Assembly (NCBI GenBank): GCA_051646105.1
Contig: JBOFCO010000057.1
Coordinates: 1-30,034, forward strand
DNA length: 30,034 nucleotides
From: JBOFCO01 sp051646105
Lineage (GTDB): Bacteria > Pseudomonadota > Alphaproteobacteria > Rhodobacterales > Rhodobacteraceae
Direction: 5' to 3'
Shown in pieces: positions 22,254-30,034 of this stretch. How positions within the stretch are numbered: position 1 is the stretch's first letter; each line of letters opens with the position of its first letter. The translations under genes were made by a program, and so were the position numbers. The notes beneath the pieces were generated by a model. That model was not told the origin of the DNA, made no database searches, and worked only from the letters and a program-made list of their open reading frames with translations.

Positions 22254-22988
22254 ATGACGTCGAGGATCGCTCAGGCCACTGTTGCCACACTGGTGCTTCT
22301 TTCCGCCTGCGGGCGGCTTGATACGGTTGGCAAGGCGCCGGAATTTACCCCGGTCGAGGGGGGTGGCGAGTTCAACGCCATGTACAGCCCCCCGTTGCCG
22401 GAATCCACGGTGCCGGATCGCCCGATCGACAATGCCTCTCTCTGGGCGGGGGGGCGGCAATCGCTGCTGGGCGACCGCAGGGCAGGGCAGCGCGGCGATA
22501 TCCTGACGGTGGTGATCGAGATCGACGACAAGGCGGAAATCAGCAACTCCACCGGTCGCAGCCGCGACGGGTCGGTTTCGATGGGCATTCCGTCGATGTT
22601 CGGCATCCCGCAGCGCGCCGACATGATGCTGGCCGAAGGATCGTCACTGGCCAAAGCGGTGGAAACGGAGTCCGCCAGTTCCTTTCAGGGCACCGGATCG
22701 GTGCAGCGCAACGAAAAGCTGACCCTGCGCATCGCGGCGACCGTGATCGAAACGCTGCCGAACGGCGTACTGCGCATTCAGGGCAGTCAGGAAGTGCGCG
22801 TGAACTTCGAGGTGCGGGAACTGGTGGTGACCGGGTTTGTCCGGCCAGAGGACATCTCGCGTGCGAATGAGATCACCTATGACAAGATCGCGGGCGCGCG
22901 TATCGCCTATGGCGGGCGCGGGCAAATCACCGACATGCAGCAACCGCGCTACGGCCAGCAAGCCGCTGATGCGCTGCTACCGTTCTGA
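22254..22988 (+). CDS. flgH: Flagellar L-ring lipoprotein FlgH
   Basis: FlgH forms the L ring in the outer membrane. The 244-residue protein has a lipoprotein signal peptide ending LLSAC, so lipidation is at Cys19. Conserved FlgH segments are SLWAGGRQSLLGDRRAGQRGDILTVVIEIDDKAEISN, FQGTGSVQRNEKLTLRIAATVIE and VLRIQGSQEVRVNFEVRELVVTGFVRPEDIS, then GGRGQITDMQQPRYGQQAADALLPF at the end. It is preceded by GGATGAAGGAT. It follows flgA and precedes fliL by 9 bp. Confidence 0.96.
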   Translation: MTSRIAQATVATLVLLSACGRLDTVGKAPEFTPVEGGGEFNAMYSPPLPESTVPDRPIDNASLWAGGRQSLLGDRRAGQRGDILTVVIEIDDKAEISNSTGRSRDGSVSMGIPSMFGIPQRADMMLAEGSSLAKAVETESASSFQGTGSVQRNEKLTLRIAATVIETLPNGVLRIQGSQEVRVNFEVRELVVTGFVRPEDISRANEITYDKIAGARIAYGGRGQITDMQQPRYGQQAADALLPF

Positions 22989-22997
22989 GGCAGGATC

Positions 22998-23504
22998 ATG
23001 TTTCGCAAACTGTTGCCGTTGCTTCTGGCTTTGATCGGACTGGGGGGCGGGGTCGGCGCGGGAATCGCGTTGCGCCCCGCGCCCGAAACCACGGAACTGA
23101 CCGATCCCTGCGGCGATGCAGAGCCTTCGGCAAAACCCGCCTCGGTCGCCGTACCGGAGGAAGGCGGCGATGCGGTACCGACTCATGACTACGTGAAACT
23201 CAACAACCAGTTCGTCGTGCCGGTGGTTTCCGGGGGCGAGGTGACCGCGATGGTGATCCTGTCGCTAAGTCTTGAGGTAACGCTCGGCAGCAGCGAGACG
23301 GTCTATTCCCTGGAACCGAAGCTGCGCGACAGTTTTCTTCAGGTGCTGTTCGATCACGCCAATGCGGGTGGATTTGCCGGGGCCTTTACCGGCACGCCCG
23401 CGATGAATGACCTGCGCATGGCGTTGCTGGAATCGGCCCATGCCGTGATGGGCGATACCGTCAGCGATGTTCTGATCGTCGATCTGGTCCGGCAGGACAA
23501 ATAG
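22998..23504 (+). CDS. fliL: Flagellar basal body-associated protein FliL
   Basis: FliL is a single-pass inner-membrane protein linked to the stator and basal body. The 168-residue product has a membrane anchor at about 5-27 (LLPLLLALIGLGGGVGAGIAL), a Pro/Ala/Glu linker, and the periplasmic FliL domain (YVKLNNQFVVPVVSGGEVTAMVILSLSLEV onwards, ending SDVLIVDLVRQDK). It is the last gene of the flgB operon and converges on the minus-strand FliJ-like gene. Similarity is low, so it is assigned by architecture, the C-terminal pattern and context. Confidence 0.85.
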   Translation: MFRKLLPLLLALIGLGGGVGAGIALRPAPETTELTDPCGDAEPSAKPASVAVPEEGGDAVPTHDYVKLNNQFVVPVVSGGEVTAMVILSLSLEVTLGSSETVYSLEPKLRDSFLQVLFDHANAGGFAGAFTGTPAMNDLRMALLESAHAVMGDTVSDVLIVDLVRQDK

Positions 23505-23535
23505 CGGCGGATCATAAGGGAATCCGACGAAACTC

Positions 23536-23555
23536 TGACCCGTCATCGCGGGTCA
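23536..23555. terminator. Hairpin between convergent fliL and the FliJ-like gene
   Basis: TGACCCG and CGGGTCA form a 7-bp perfect stem with a 6-nt loop in the convergent junction. On the plus strand it is followed by AACCATTTCT. The right arm includes the stop codon of the minus-strand gene. It could end transcription from either side, but lacks a long T-run. Confidence 0.4.
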
Positions 23556-23897
23556 ACCATTTCTGCCCCGCGCCAGTTCCTGCAGCGCCTGCCGTCGGCC
23601 AAAGGCGCGGGCGGCAGCCTTGCGGCAGGCCTCCACCTGTTCTTCCTCGACATCCAGCCGCAGCGCCAGCCGCTCCCGTGCGGCTGCGGCCCAGACCAGA
23701 TGTGCATCGCCCAGCGTCATGGCCATGGAGCCTGCCGCGTCCGCGCAGATCGCGGCCCGTGTCCCCTGTTCTATCTGTCGCATGTGCATCAAGGTCGTCT
23801 CGCGCCGGGCGGTTGCCTGCCGCAGGTCGGCCAGCGCGCGATCCAGAATCAAAACCGCCAGCCCCGCCAGTGCGTGCAGATCGTTGCCGCCGCTCAT
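23553..23897 (-). CDS. Small helical protein after flhB, possible divergent FliJ
   Basis: A 114-residue protein without signal peptide or membrane segment. It is almost wholly helical and charged: LHALAGLAVLILDRALADLRQATARRETTLMHMRQIEQ in the first part, and AARERLALRLDVEEEQVEACRKAAARAFGRRQALQELARG in the last, suggesting an antiparallel two-helix coiled coil. FliJ, the FliI-binding stalk of the export ATPase, is a coiled coil of about 140-150 residues with poor conservation. No fliJ follows fliI in this window. The start overlaps the flhB stop by 4 nt (ATGA), placing it as the last gene of the flhA-fliR-flhB operon. The FliJ idea is inference; no specific FliJ motif is seen. Confidence 0.7.
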   Translation of the reverse strand: MSGGNDLHALAGLAVLILDRALADLRQATARRETTLMHMRQIEQGTRAAICADAAGSMAMTLGDAHLVWAAAARERLALRLDVEEEQVEACRKAAARAFGRRQALQELARGRNG

Positions 23898-24976
23898 CGT
23901 GCCCCGCGGTCCCGTGCCCGCTTGCGCATGGCTTCTGCAAAGCGGATGGCCGCCGCGACAGCGCGATAATGTTCGGGCGCGATGGGTGCGCCGACCTCGA
24001 CTGTGGCATGGATTGCGCGCGCGGTTGGCGGATCGGACCGGATCGGTACTCCGGCCAGCGCCGCCGCTTCGCGGATTCGGGCGGCAAGTGCATCCGTGCC
24101 CTTGGCGACCAGAACCGGTGGCGACCTTTCGGCGCGTTGCCAGCGCAGGGCAACCGCATAATGGGTCGGGTTGACGATCACTACATCGGCTTTGGGCACG
24201 TCGGCGAGCATTCGGTTCGTGGCGATTTCCACGGCCAGGGCGCGGCGATGCTGCTTGATATGGGGGTCGCCCTCGGCTTCCTTGTGTTCATCGATGATCT
24301 CCTGGCGCGACATGCGGTTGCGCCGCAGATGCGCACGCCATTGCCACAGGAAATCCGCACAGCCGACGATTGTTGAAAAGATCAGCACCAGCCAGAGGAA
24401 TTCGGTCAGTACCCGGCCGAGCAGTGCGCTGGCAGGACCCGCCTGATAGGCGGCACTGTCCAATAGTTCGGGCAGGGTCCGGCGAAAGAAGATCCACAGC
24501 ACCGTTCCCGTGATTACGAGTTTGAGGCTTGATTTCCCGAATTCGAACAGACCGTCGCGCCCGAATTTCTGTTTCGCGGCCGCCAGTGGCGACAGACGCG
24601 ACCCTTTTGGCGCAAGCTTCGAGGGCGCAAAGACCACGGCGCGCTGCGCGATCAGTGCCGCGATTGCACAGGCCGCAGGCAGCAAAAAGAACGGCGCAAA
24701 GGCCATGGCCAGCCCCGAGGCGGCACCGGCCAGCGCCGAAGGCCCGCCGGACGCTGCGGCGCGCGCCAGATCATCGGCCCGGGACAGCATCGCGGAAAGA
24801 ATATCACCCGCCTGTCGGATCGCGGTCGGGCCGAAGGTTGCCACAGCCAGAACGAAGCCGCCCAAAGCTGCGGCCGAGGTGAGATCGGCTGAACGTGGCA
24901 CCTCGCCCTTGCGGCGGGCGTCCTCCAGACGTTTCGGGCTGGCCTCGAACTGTTTGTCGTCGTCCTCGCCACTCAT
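23894..24976 (-). CDS. flhB: Flagellar export-apparatus protein FlhB
   Basis: FlhB is the export-gate protein that switches substrate specificity. The 360-residue protein begins EDDDKQFEASPKRLEDARRKGEVPRS, the conserved FlhB N-terminus. Membrane segments follow, and a cytoplasmic C-terminal domain has the autocleavage motif NPTH at about 269-272 within VIVNPTHYAVALRW. The ATG at 24976 is chosen; a longer frame runs upstream into fliR. It lies 10 bp after fliR and overlaps the small gene after it by 4 nt. Confidence 0.97.
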   Translation of the reverse strand: MSGEDDDKQFEASPKRLEDARRKGEVPRSADLTSAAALGGFVLAVATFGPTAIRQAGDILSAMLSRADDLARAAASGGPSALAGAASGLAMAFAPFFLLPAACAIAALIAQRAVVFAPSKLAPKGSRLSPLAAAKQKFGRDGLFEFGKSSLKLVITGTVLWIFFRRTLPELLDSAAYQAGPASALLGRVLTEFLWLVLIFSTIVGCADFLWQWRAHLRRNRMSRQEIIDEHKEAEGDPHIKQHRRALAVEIATNRMLADVPKADVVIVNPTHYAVALRWQRAERSPPVLVAKGTDALAARIREAAALAGVPIRSDPPTARAIHATVEVGAPIAPEHYRAVAAAIRFAEAMRKRARDRGAR

Positions 24977-24986
24977 TTCTGTCCCT

Positions 24987-25766
24987 TCACTTCGGCATCG
25001 CGAAGGGATCCGCCAGCAATGCGGAAAAGCCGCCCCACCAGATTGCAAGAATGCCGGGCAGGGCAATCATCGCCAGTGCCAGCGCACCGCCTGCCATGGC
25101 CGGTGCACCGACGAACGACACCATCAGTTGCGGCATCGCACGGTTCATCACCCCCAGCGCGACGTTTGCAAGCAGCGAGGCGATGACAAAGGGCGCGGCC
25201 AGCGAAAATGCCAGCGCCACGGCGTGACTTGCGCGGGCCAGCGCCCAGTCGGCCATCAGCCCGGTGGGCAACAGGGTTCCCGGCGGGACGGCGTCATAGG
25301 ACAGGATCAGCGCCTGGGCCAGTTTTGCCGGCAGGTCCATGGCGAAGGCCAGCGCAAATCCGGCCATCAGCATAAGCGTGCCCAGCGCGGGCGAAGGTTC
25401 CGCAGCCACGCCACCGAACATCTGAGAAAGCGATGTCGCCTGTGCGATCATCGCGCCCGCCGTCTGCAAGGCAAAAACGAAACCGCGCAACGCAAAACCA
25501 AGCGCGAGGCCGGCAAGCACCTCCGTCCCGAACCAGATCGGCGCGGGTGGAAGCATCCCGTAGGCGGCCCGCATTTCTGGCGCTACCGCCGGAAAGACGA
25601 CGGCCGTGAAAGCAAGTGTCATGCCCAGCCGCAACCGCAGCGGAATCACCTGTTCGCCAAAGCCCGGTATCAGCGCCATGGCAGCGCCAACACGCAAAAA
25701 CACGGCGAAGGCGGTTGGCAGCATGCCTTCGGTCAACGCAAGCAGGCCCGCCAGCAGGTCGGTCAT
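24987..25766 (-). CDS. fliR: Flagellar export-gate protein FliR
   Basis: FliR is an integral membrane protein of the export gate that assembles with FliP and FliQ. The 259-residue protein has about six hydrophobic segments. Recognisable parts are VFLRVGAAMALIPGFGEQVIPLRLRLGMTLAFT near the N-terminus and GALALAMIALPGILAIWWGGFSAL near the end. The start overlaps the flhA stop by 4 nt (ATGA). fliR sits between flhA and flhB, the common alphaproteobacterial order. Confidence 0.95.
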   Translation of the reverse strand: MTDLLAGLLALTEGMLPTAFAVFLRVGAAMALIPGFGEQVIPLRLRLGMTLAFTAVVFPAVAPEMRAAYGMLPPAPIWFGTEVLAGLALGFALRGFVFALQTAGAMIAQATSLSQMFGGVAAEPSPALGTLMLMAGFALAFAMDLPAKLAQALILSYDAVPPGTLLPTGLMADWALARASHAVALAFSLAAPFVIASLLANVALGVMNRAMPQLMVSFVGAPAMAGGALALAMIALPGILAIWWGGFSALLADPFAMPK

Positions 25767-27856
25767 GCCGGAACCATCCCGACGAGGGCGGGCCGGGCAT
25801 CCAGCCCTATTTCTTCGTAGGACAGAACCGGCGCGGTCAGGCCCTTGGCGATCATTACCGTGCGCAGGAAGCGCCGCCTGCGGGTCGATGTAACCAGTGC
25901 AGGAAAAACGCCGGATTCGTTGCTTCGGTTCAGCCGGTCTGCCACTGCCCCGGCCAACCGGTTGAACTGGTCCGGGGGCAAGGCCACGTCTGCCTGCCCG
26001 CGATCCCGGTCAAGCTGATAGGTGGTGAAGACCTGCTCCCATTCCGGAGCAAGCTGGATCAAGGGGATGGTCCCGTCGGCCCGTCGCAGATCCGCCACCA
26101 GTTGAAACCCGATGCGCTGGCGAACATGCTCGCAAATCTGTTCAGCAGAGGCGCCGGGGCCGCGCGCTTCTGCCATGGCTTCCAGGATAAGCGGCAGGTT
26201 GCGGATGGAAATGCGTTCCTCCAGCAGCAGGCGCAATACCGACAACAGCATGTCGACCGGTACCTTTTCAGGGACCAGTTCATCGAACAGCCGTTTGTTG
26301 GCGTCCGCACGGTCACGGTCAGTCAGTTGCGTGGCTTCGTCCAGAATGCGGCGCAGCGTCTTCAATGTCAGCAGGCGCGGCAGGTTGCGCTTGATGATTT
26401 CAAGCAGATGCGTTGCCAGCACCTCGGCGGGCAGAACGACCGTAAGGCCGGCAAGCGCGGCGTTGTCCTGATCCTCGGGCGCGATCCAGCGGGCAGGCGC
26501 GCCATAGACAGGCTCTTTTACCTCTGGTCCGGCGGGAAGACCCTCAGCCGGGCCAGCCAGCAGCGCCAGCGCCCGGTCCGGTATCAGGCGATCCTGCGCC
26601 ACCTCAACCCCGTGGACGCGAATGCGATAGCCCCCGTCCGGCAGGCTTGCATCATCTGTCAGGCGGATTTCGGGAAGGATCACCCCGAAGGATGTGGCAA
26701 CATGATTGCGCATGTTGCCGATGCGCAGGTCAAGCCCGGTGGCCGGATCAAGGATCATCGGCACCAGACCGGGCGCGAACTCCACATGAATATCGTCAAG
26801 GTCCAGGACATCGCCGATGGACTTGCGCCGGGGAGGCTCCACCGGGGCGGTGGTGGCCATGGCCTTTTCTCGTGCATCTTTTGCGCGTGTCTTGCCGCTG
26901 CGCCAGGCGGCGTATGCGATGCCCCCCGCCCCCGTCATGAAGGGCAGGAACGGCAGACCGGGCACGATAGCGAAGGCAGCCATCAGGAAAGCCACCGTGT
27001 AAAGCGCCGCCGGGTGGCTGCCGAGTTGCGCCAGAACTGCCAGATCGGTCGACCCTTTGGCACCGCCGCGCGACAGCAGCAGCGCTGCCGCGACAGAGAT
27101 GATGACGGCGGGAATCTGTGTCACCAGCCCGTCGCCGACCGTCAGGATCGCGTAGGTTTCAAAGGCGCGGCCGAGCGGCATTCCCTGCACGGCAACGCCC
27201 ATGATCAGGCCCATTACCAGGTTCAGCAATGTGATGAGCAGCCCGGCAACCGCATCGCCCTTGACGAATTTCGATGCGCCGTCCAGCGACCCAAAGAATG
27301 TTGTTTCGGCAAGCTCGCGCTCGCGCCTTGCCTTGGCTTCGGCATGGTCGATAGCCCCGGCATTCATGTCGGCATCGATGGCAAGCTGCCGTCCCGGCAT
27401 TCCGTCCAGTGCGAACCGCGCGCCCACCTCGGCCATGCGGCCCGCACCTTTGGTGATGACGACGAAGTTGACGATCATGATGACCAGAAAGACGACCAGC
27501 CCAAGGAAAAGACTTCCGCCCATGACGAAATCGGCAAACCCCTCGATCACCTCGCCTGCGGCGTCGGTGCCGGTGTGGCCTTGCCCGATGATCAGCTTTG
27601 TCGATGCGACGTTCAACGAAAGGCGCAGCATCAGCGACGCCAGCAGGATGGTCGGGAAGGCTGAAAAATCGAGAGGCCGCTCAATGAAGAGCGTCACAGT
27701 GAACATCAGGATGGCAAGCGCAAAGGAAGCGGCAAGACCGATATCCAGGATGATGGCAGGCATCGGCAGGATCATCATCACGATGATTGCCATCATCGCC
27801 AACGCCAGCATCACCGTGGGCCGGAAGATCGTGGCAAGTGTCGGACGCTGCGCCAT
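25763..27856 (-). CDS. flhA: Flagellar export-apparatus protein FlhA
   Basis: FlhA is the main export-gate subunit; its cytoplasmic domain docks chaperone-substrate complexes. The 697-residue protein has the usual length. The N-terminal membrane half begins with LALAMMAIIVMMILPMPAIILDIGLA; LRLSLNVASTKLIIGQGH and the FHIPEP-family signature EVGARFALDGMPGRQLAIDADMNAG (about residues 142-166) follow. The C-terminal half is the soluble FlhA-C domain, including EERISIRNLPLILEAMAEA. It lies 3 bp after the lytic transglycosylase gene. Confidence 0.98.
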   Translation of the reverse strand: MAQRPTLATIFRPTVMLALAMMAIIVMMILPMPAIILDIGLAASFALAILMFTVTLFIERPLDFSAFPTILLASLMLRLSLNVASTKLIIGQGHTGTDAAGEVIEGFADFVMGGSLFLGLVVFLVIMIVNFVVITKGAGRMAEVGARFALDGMPGRQLAIDADMNAGAIDHAEAKARRERELAETTFFGSLDGASKFVKGDAVAGLLITLLNLVMGLIMGVAVQGMPLGRAFETYAILTVGDGLVTQIPAVIISVAAALLLSRGGAKGSTDLAVLAQLGSHPAALYTVAFLMAAFAIVPGLPFLPFMTGAGGIAYAAWRSGKTRAKDAREKAMATTAPVEPPRRKSIGDVLDLDDIHVEFAPGLVPMILDPATGLDLRIGNMRNHVATSFGVILPEIRLTDDASLPDGGYRIRVHGVEVAQDRLIPDRALALLAGPAEGLPAGPEVKEPVYGAPARWIAPEDQDNAALAGLTVVLPAEVLATHLLEIIKRNLPRLLTLKTLRRILDEATQLTDRDRADANKRLFDELVPEKVPVDMLLSVLRLLLEERISIRNLPLILEAMAEARGPGASAEQICEHVRQRIGFQLVADLRRADGTIPLIQLAPEWEQVFTTYQLDRDRGQADVALPPDQFNRLAGAVADRLNRSNESGVFPALVTSTRRRRFLRTVMIAKGLTAPVLSYEEIGLDARPALVGMVPA

Positions 27857-27859
27857 GAT

Positions 27860-28735
27860 CTATTCCACAACCGCCGTCGCCGTGCCGAACAGCGATCCCA
27901 TTCCGGGCCCGGCATCGACCATCGGCACGAGAGACCCCATTCCACCCGCCTGTGCCGAAACCTGCAGCAGCGGATAGGTGTTCACTCTTGGTGCGGGGGG
28001 CGGCGTTTCCTGTTCGACAAGCCGGGCCAGCAGGGCCTCCGGCACCTCTGGAATGTCGCCAGGTGCGGCAAAGGCCGTCTGCAGATCCTCCACACCCTGC
28101 TGGCCATAGGCCGCTGCCATATAGGGTTCGGGTTCCGGGGCACCCTGTTCGGCCATGCGGCCCTCGATCTTTGCGCGGAAGGTATCGAAGCGCGCCGCAT
28201 ATCGATCTGCGTTTTCCGGGGTGCGGGAATGATAGGCTCCGGCGGCCTTTGTCCAGCTTCCTTTTTCCGCGTAAAGCTCTGACAGAAAGCGCGCGGCATA
28301 TAGCGCGTTGGCGCGGGGATCGAACATTTGTTCGATCGAGGTGAAATGCTGGTTGTGCCATTTGTAATTAATCTGGAAGCAGCCGACATCAAAGCTGCGC
28401 GCCCCACGCTTGAATTCCTTGTAGACATAGGCCAGCGCCTCGTCCGGGGTGTCGAACCATTCTCCCTTGCCCTCCATGTTCACGGTCCAGGGCCATGGCC
28501 GCAGCCGGCCTTGCGATTTCCGTCCCGTTTCGTTCAGCGAGATCGCCATGAGCACGGGAAGTGGCACACCGGAGGCCTGCGAGGCCTCGACAGCCGCAGC
28601 TTCGCATATCGCGGGCAGGTCTGTGGCTGCTGCTGCGGGTGTTGCGATGCACAGGATGCACGGCACAGCGGCAACACGCAGCCACTTGAGGATGGACGGT
28701 GTTGAGCGGATAGGGGGATCGATTGCAGGTGTCAT
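27860..28735 (-). CDS. Periplasmic lytic transglycosylase (SltF-like, flagellar)
   Basis: A 291-residue Slt-family transglycosylase that cuts peptidoglycan glycan strands. A signal peptide ends near residue 37 (VAAVPCILCIATPAAAA). The catalytic Glu is Glu69 in SLNETGR; GCFQINYKWH at 118-127 and GAYHSRTPENADRYAARF at 166-183 complete the fold. The C-terminal 90 residues are Pro/Ala-rich with no known domain. In Rhodobacter sphaeroides a flagellar lytic transglycosylase, SltF, opens the wall for the rod and interacts with a single-domain FlgJ. This gene leads the operon with flhA, fliR and flhB, and FlgJ here also lacks a hydrolase domain, so the same role is likely. The upstream site TCTAAACGAAT is described separately. 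Confidence 0.88.
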   Translation of the reverse strand: MTPAIDPPIRSTPSILKWLRVAAVPCILCIATPAAAATDLPAICEAAAVEASQASGVPLPVLMAISLNETGRKSQGRLRPWPWTVNMEGKGEWFDTPDEALAYVYKEFKRGARSFDVGCFQINYKWHNQHFTSIEQMFDPRANALYAARFLSELYAEKGSWTKAAGAYHSRTPENADRYAARFDTFRAKIEGRMAEQGAPEPEPYMAAAYGQQGVEDLQTAFAAPGDIPEVPEALLARLVEQETPPPAPRVNTYPLLQVSAQAGGMGSLVPMVDAGPGMGSLFGTATAVVE

Positions 28736-28953
28736 GCGGCATTTCTTGCTGCGGTACTGCGCCCTGTTTGATTGGAATTCGTTTAGATTCGGTAATTCTG
28801 CGGCGGCATGAACACGGATGCGTTACGCTGAGGGACAGGATGCTGCGGGGTCGTGCTTGCCGGGCAGTTGCGGCTTTCCCTGCGTTGCAGATTCTGCATC
28901 GTACCAAGCCGCCAGAACGACATGCACGCAACCTGACTTTGGGCTGCGCGACG
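28736..28953. other. 218-bp intergenic region before the lytic transglycosylase
   Basis: It separates the helical-repeat gene (28954 onward) from the transglycosylase on the same strand. Apart from the shared motif and GANTC sites at 28786-28790 and 28890-28894, nothing is recognised; no sigma-54 promoter with correct spacing and no clear terminator was found. Confidence 0.5.
28777..28787 (-). promoter_or_regulatory. Shared flagellar-operon motif, copy 2 (before the lytic transglycosylase)
   Basis: On the minus strand TCTAAACGAAT lies 41 nt before the start of the first gene of the transglycosylase-flhA-fliR-flhB operon. It is identical to the copy before flgB. A GANTC site (28786-28790) overlaps its 5' end. 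A promoter or operator role is inferred. Confidence 0.45.
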
Positions 28954-30034
28954 TCAGTGTTCCGAAAGTTGGGAGTCCGCCAGCAGCGCGCGGATCGTGT
29001 CGCGCGCATCGCGACTTTCCGCGATCAACCCGGCGGCACGCGCAAGTGGTCCCGACGCTTGTGCCGGCGCGTCCGCAGCATCGCTTGCGGTATCGGAGGT
29101 TTTTGTATCCGGGGCGGCCCCTTCCGTATCTATTGCTGGTCGCCCCGACCCGGCCGCGACAAGCCGGGCTGCGGCTTGCCGTACGCCGTCGCCTGTTTGT
29201 GCTAAGGTGGTCCAGTCCCCCGCACGCCAGGCGCGATCATCATTGGTAAAACCGTTTTCGCCCCCCGAGACCTTGGCAAGGGCAGTTGCCGCCGCGTCAT
29301 CATCTCCGATCAAGGCGAGCGCCTGTGCCAGAATCGCCTGGGCCTGATTGTCCTGCCTGTCACCCAACACCGCGATAGCAGCTGCGGCATCGCCTTGCGC
29401 CAGATGAGCCTTCGCCAGAACGATTGCTGCGGCCGTGTCCGTGCCCATACTCGCCAGGATGTCGCGGGTATGTGCGGGCATACCCAGTGTGAGCATGCGG
29501 TCGGCCAGTGCCAACCGGGATTCAGGCGGTAATGGCGCTGAGCTGAGATAGGGCATCTGCATCAACACGATCCGCATGAAGGTGGCATCGGTGGTATTTG
29601 CCAGACCAAGGGCGATGGCAGAAGCCATGCGCCTGCTGTCTTCTTGCGTGATGTCTTGTGGCTCCAGCTTCGCGATGGCGGCGAAGGCCTCGTCAAGAGC
29701 CCCGTTCGCCGCCGCAGCCGTGGCGTGCGCCTTGGCGAGGCGCGCACCCAGCGGCGTTCCACGATGCTCATAGGCCAGCGTTTCGACCGAAGCGACCGTG
29801 CCCTGATCGATCTGCTCCCCTTGCGAGACCTGCAAGTCGATCAAGCGGACCAGTGCTTCGGGTGCTTCGACCGCGCCATCAACGACTATCTCTTGCAGCA
29901 TGGCCTTTGAAGCAAGGATATTGTCGGCTGCCGCTGCAAGGTCGGCATCGGCGATCTTGACCCTATCGCCATGCCCCTCGCCAGCGCGCGTCAATGCGGC
30001 GCGAAGCGCCGTCGCCATGTCATTGTCGCCTGCG
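28954..30034 (-). CDS. Ala-rich helical-repeat (TPR-like) protein, partial at right edge
   Basis: The frame is open to the window edge, so this is the C-terminal part of a larger protein; at least 359 codons are seen. The sequence is a chain of paired helices rich in Ala, Leu, Asp (for example GTPLGARLAKAHATAAAANGALDEAFAAIAKLEPQ, then VLAKAHLAQGDAAAAIAVLGDRQDN and LAQALALIGDDDAAATALAKVSGGENGF), with the Gly/Asp turns of tetratricopeptide or Sel1-like repeats. The last 70 residues are Asp/Ala/Thr-rich and likely disordered. The gene precedes the flhA operon on the same strand. It could be a motility protein similar to the periplasmic MotC of rhizobia, but the N-terminus and any signal peptide are outside the window, so no function is assigned. 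Confidence 0.7.
   Translation of the reverse strand, partial: AGDNDMATALRAALTRAGEGHGDRVKIADADLAAAADNILASKAMLQEIVVDGAVEAPEALVRLIDLQVSQGEQIDQGTVASVETLAYEHRGTPLGARLAKAHATAAAANGALDEAFAAIAKLEPQDITQEDSRRMASAIALGLANTTDATFMRIVLMQMPYLSSAPLPPESRLALADRMLTLGMPAHTRDILASMGTDTAAAIVLAKAHLAQGDAAAAIAVLGDRQDNQAQAILAQALALIGDDDAAATALAKVSGGENGFTNDDRAWRAGDWTTLAQTGDGVRQAAARLVAAGSGRPAIDTEGAAPDTKTSDTASDAADAPAQASGPLARAAGLIAESRDARDTIRALLADSQLSEH

Noticed and set aside
25616..27664. Plus-strand open frame of 682 codons opposite flhA
   Set aside because: It is the antisense shadow of a clearly conserved flhA, rich in Arg, Gln and His, with no family features.
1..30034. CRISPR arrays, tRNA or rRNA genes, insertion sequences, phage genes
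   Set aside because: No regularly spaced repeats, no cloverleaf-like or rRNA-like stretches and no transposase or integrase motifs were seen in any frame.

Overview
The window reads as a GC-rich alphaproteobacterial chromosome, most likely of the Rhodobacterales (Rhodobacteraceae-like). The evidence is the gene set and order: gyrB, recF, dnaN, dnaA, rpsT, an enoyl-CoA hydratase, fpg, ubiE and ubiB, followed by an alphaproteobacterial-type flagellar cluster with flaF, flbT and a DUF1217 gene. Species cannot be named from the sequence alone.

Region 1 (1-10608) holds replication and housekeeping genes. On the minus strand, in transcription order, are fpg, the enoyl-CoA hydratase, rpsT, dnaA, dnaN, recF, a VOC-family protein, a LysE/RhtB-type exporter and the 5' part of gyrB, which runs off the left edge. 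ubiE and ubiB are transcribed the other way from fpg. The only long gene-free stretch is 5478-6079, between rpsT and dnaA. It carries the rpsT terminator, several palindromes and a cluster of GANTC sites, but no recognisable DnaA-box cluster.

Region 2 (10613-30034) is an orphan APH/choline-kinase-like phosphotransferase followed by flagellar genes in five transcription blocks: flgD-fliK (minus); a rod-binding flgJ and a FlgN-like gene (plus); flagellin-flaF-flbT-DUF1217 (plus); fliI (minus), divergent from flgB-flgC-fliE-fliQ-flgF-flgG-flgA-flgH-fliL (plus); and a minus-strand operon of an SltF-like lytic transglycosylase, flhA, fliR, flhB and a small helical protein that may be a divergent FliJ. 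A helical-repeat protein enters from the right edge. Together these supply export-gate parts (FlhA, FlhB, FliR, FliQ), the export ATPase, rod, P-ring-chaperone and L-ring proteins, the hook cap, hook-length control, the filament and its post-transcriptional regulators. The switch, the MS ring, FliP, the hook protein FlgE, FlgI and the stator are not in the window.

The most interesting regulatory signals are four. An 11-base motif (TCTAAACGAAT) lies 41-42 nt before the start codon of the first gene of two flagellar operons, and overlaps a GANTC methylation site in both. A good sigma-54 promoter and a possible CtrA box precede flagellin. A CtrA-like repeat lies between fliK and flgJ. A leader-RNA stem covers the rpsT ribosome binding site. 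All reading was done by eye; no searches or folding calculations were run.
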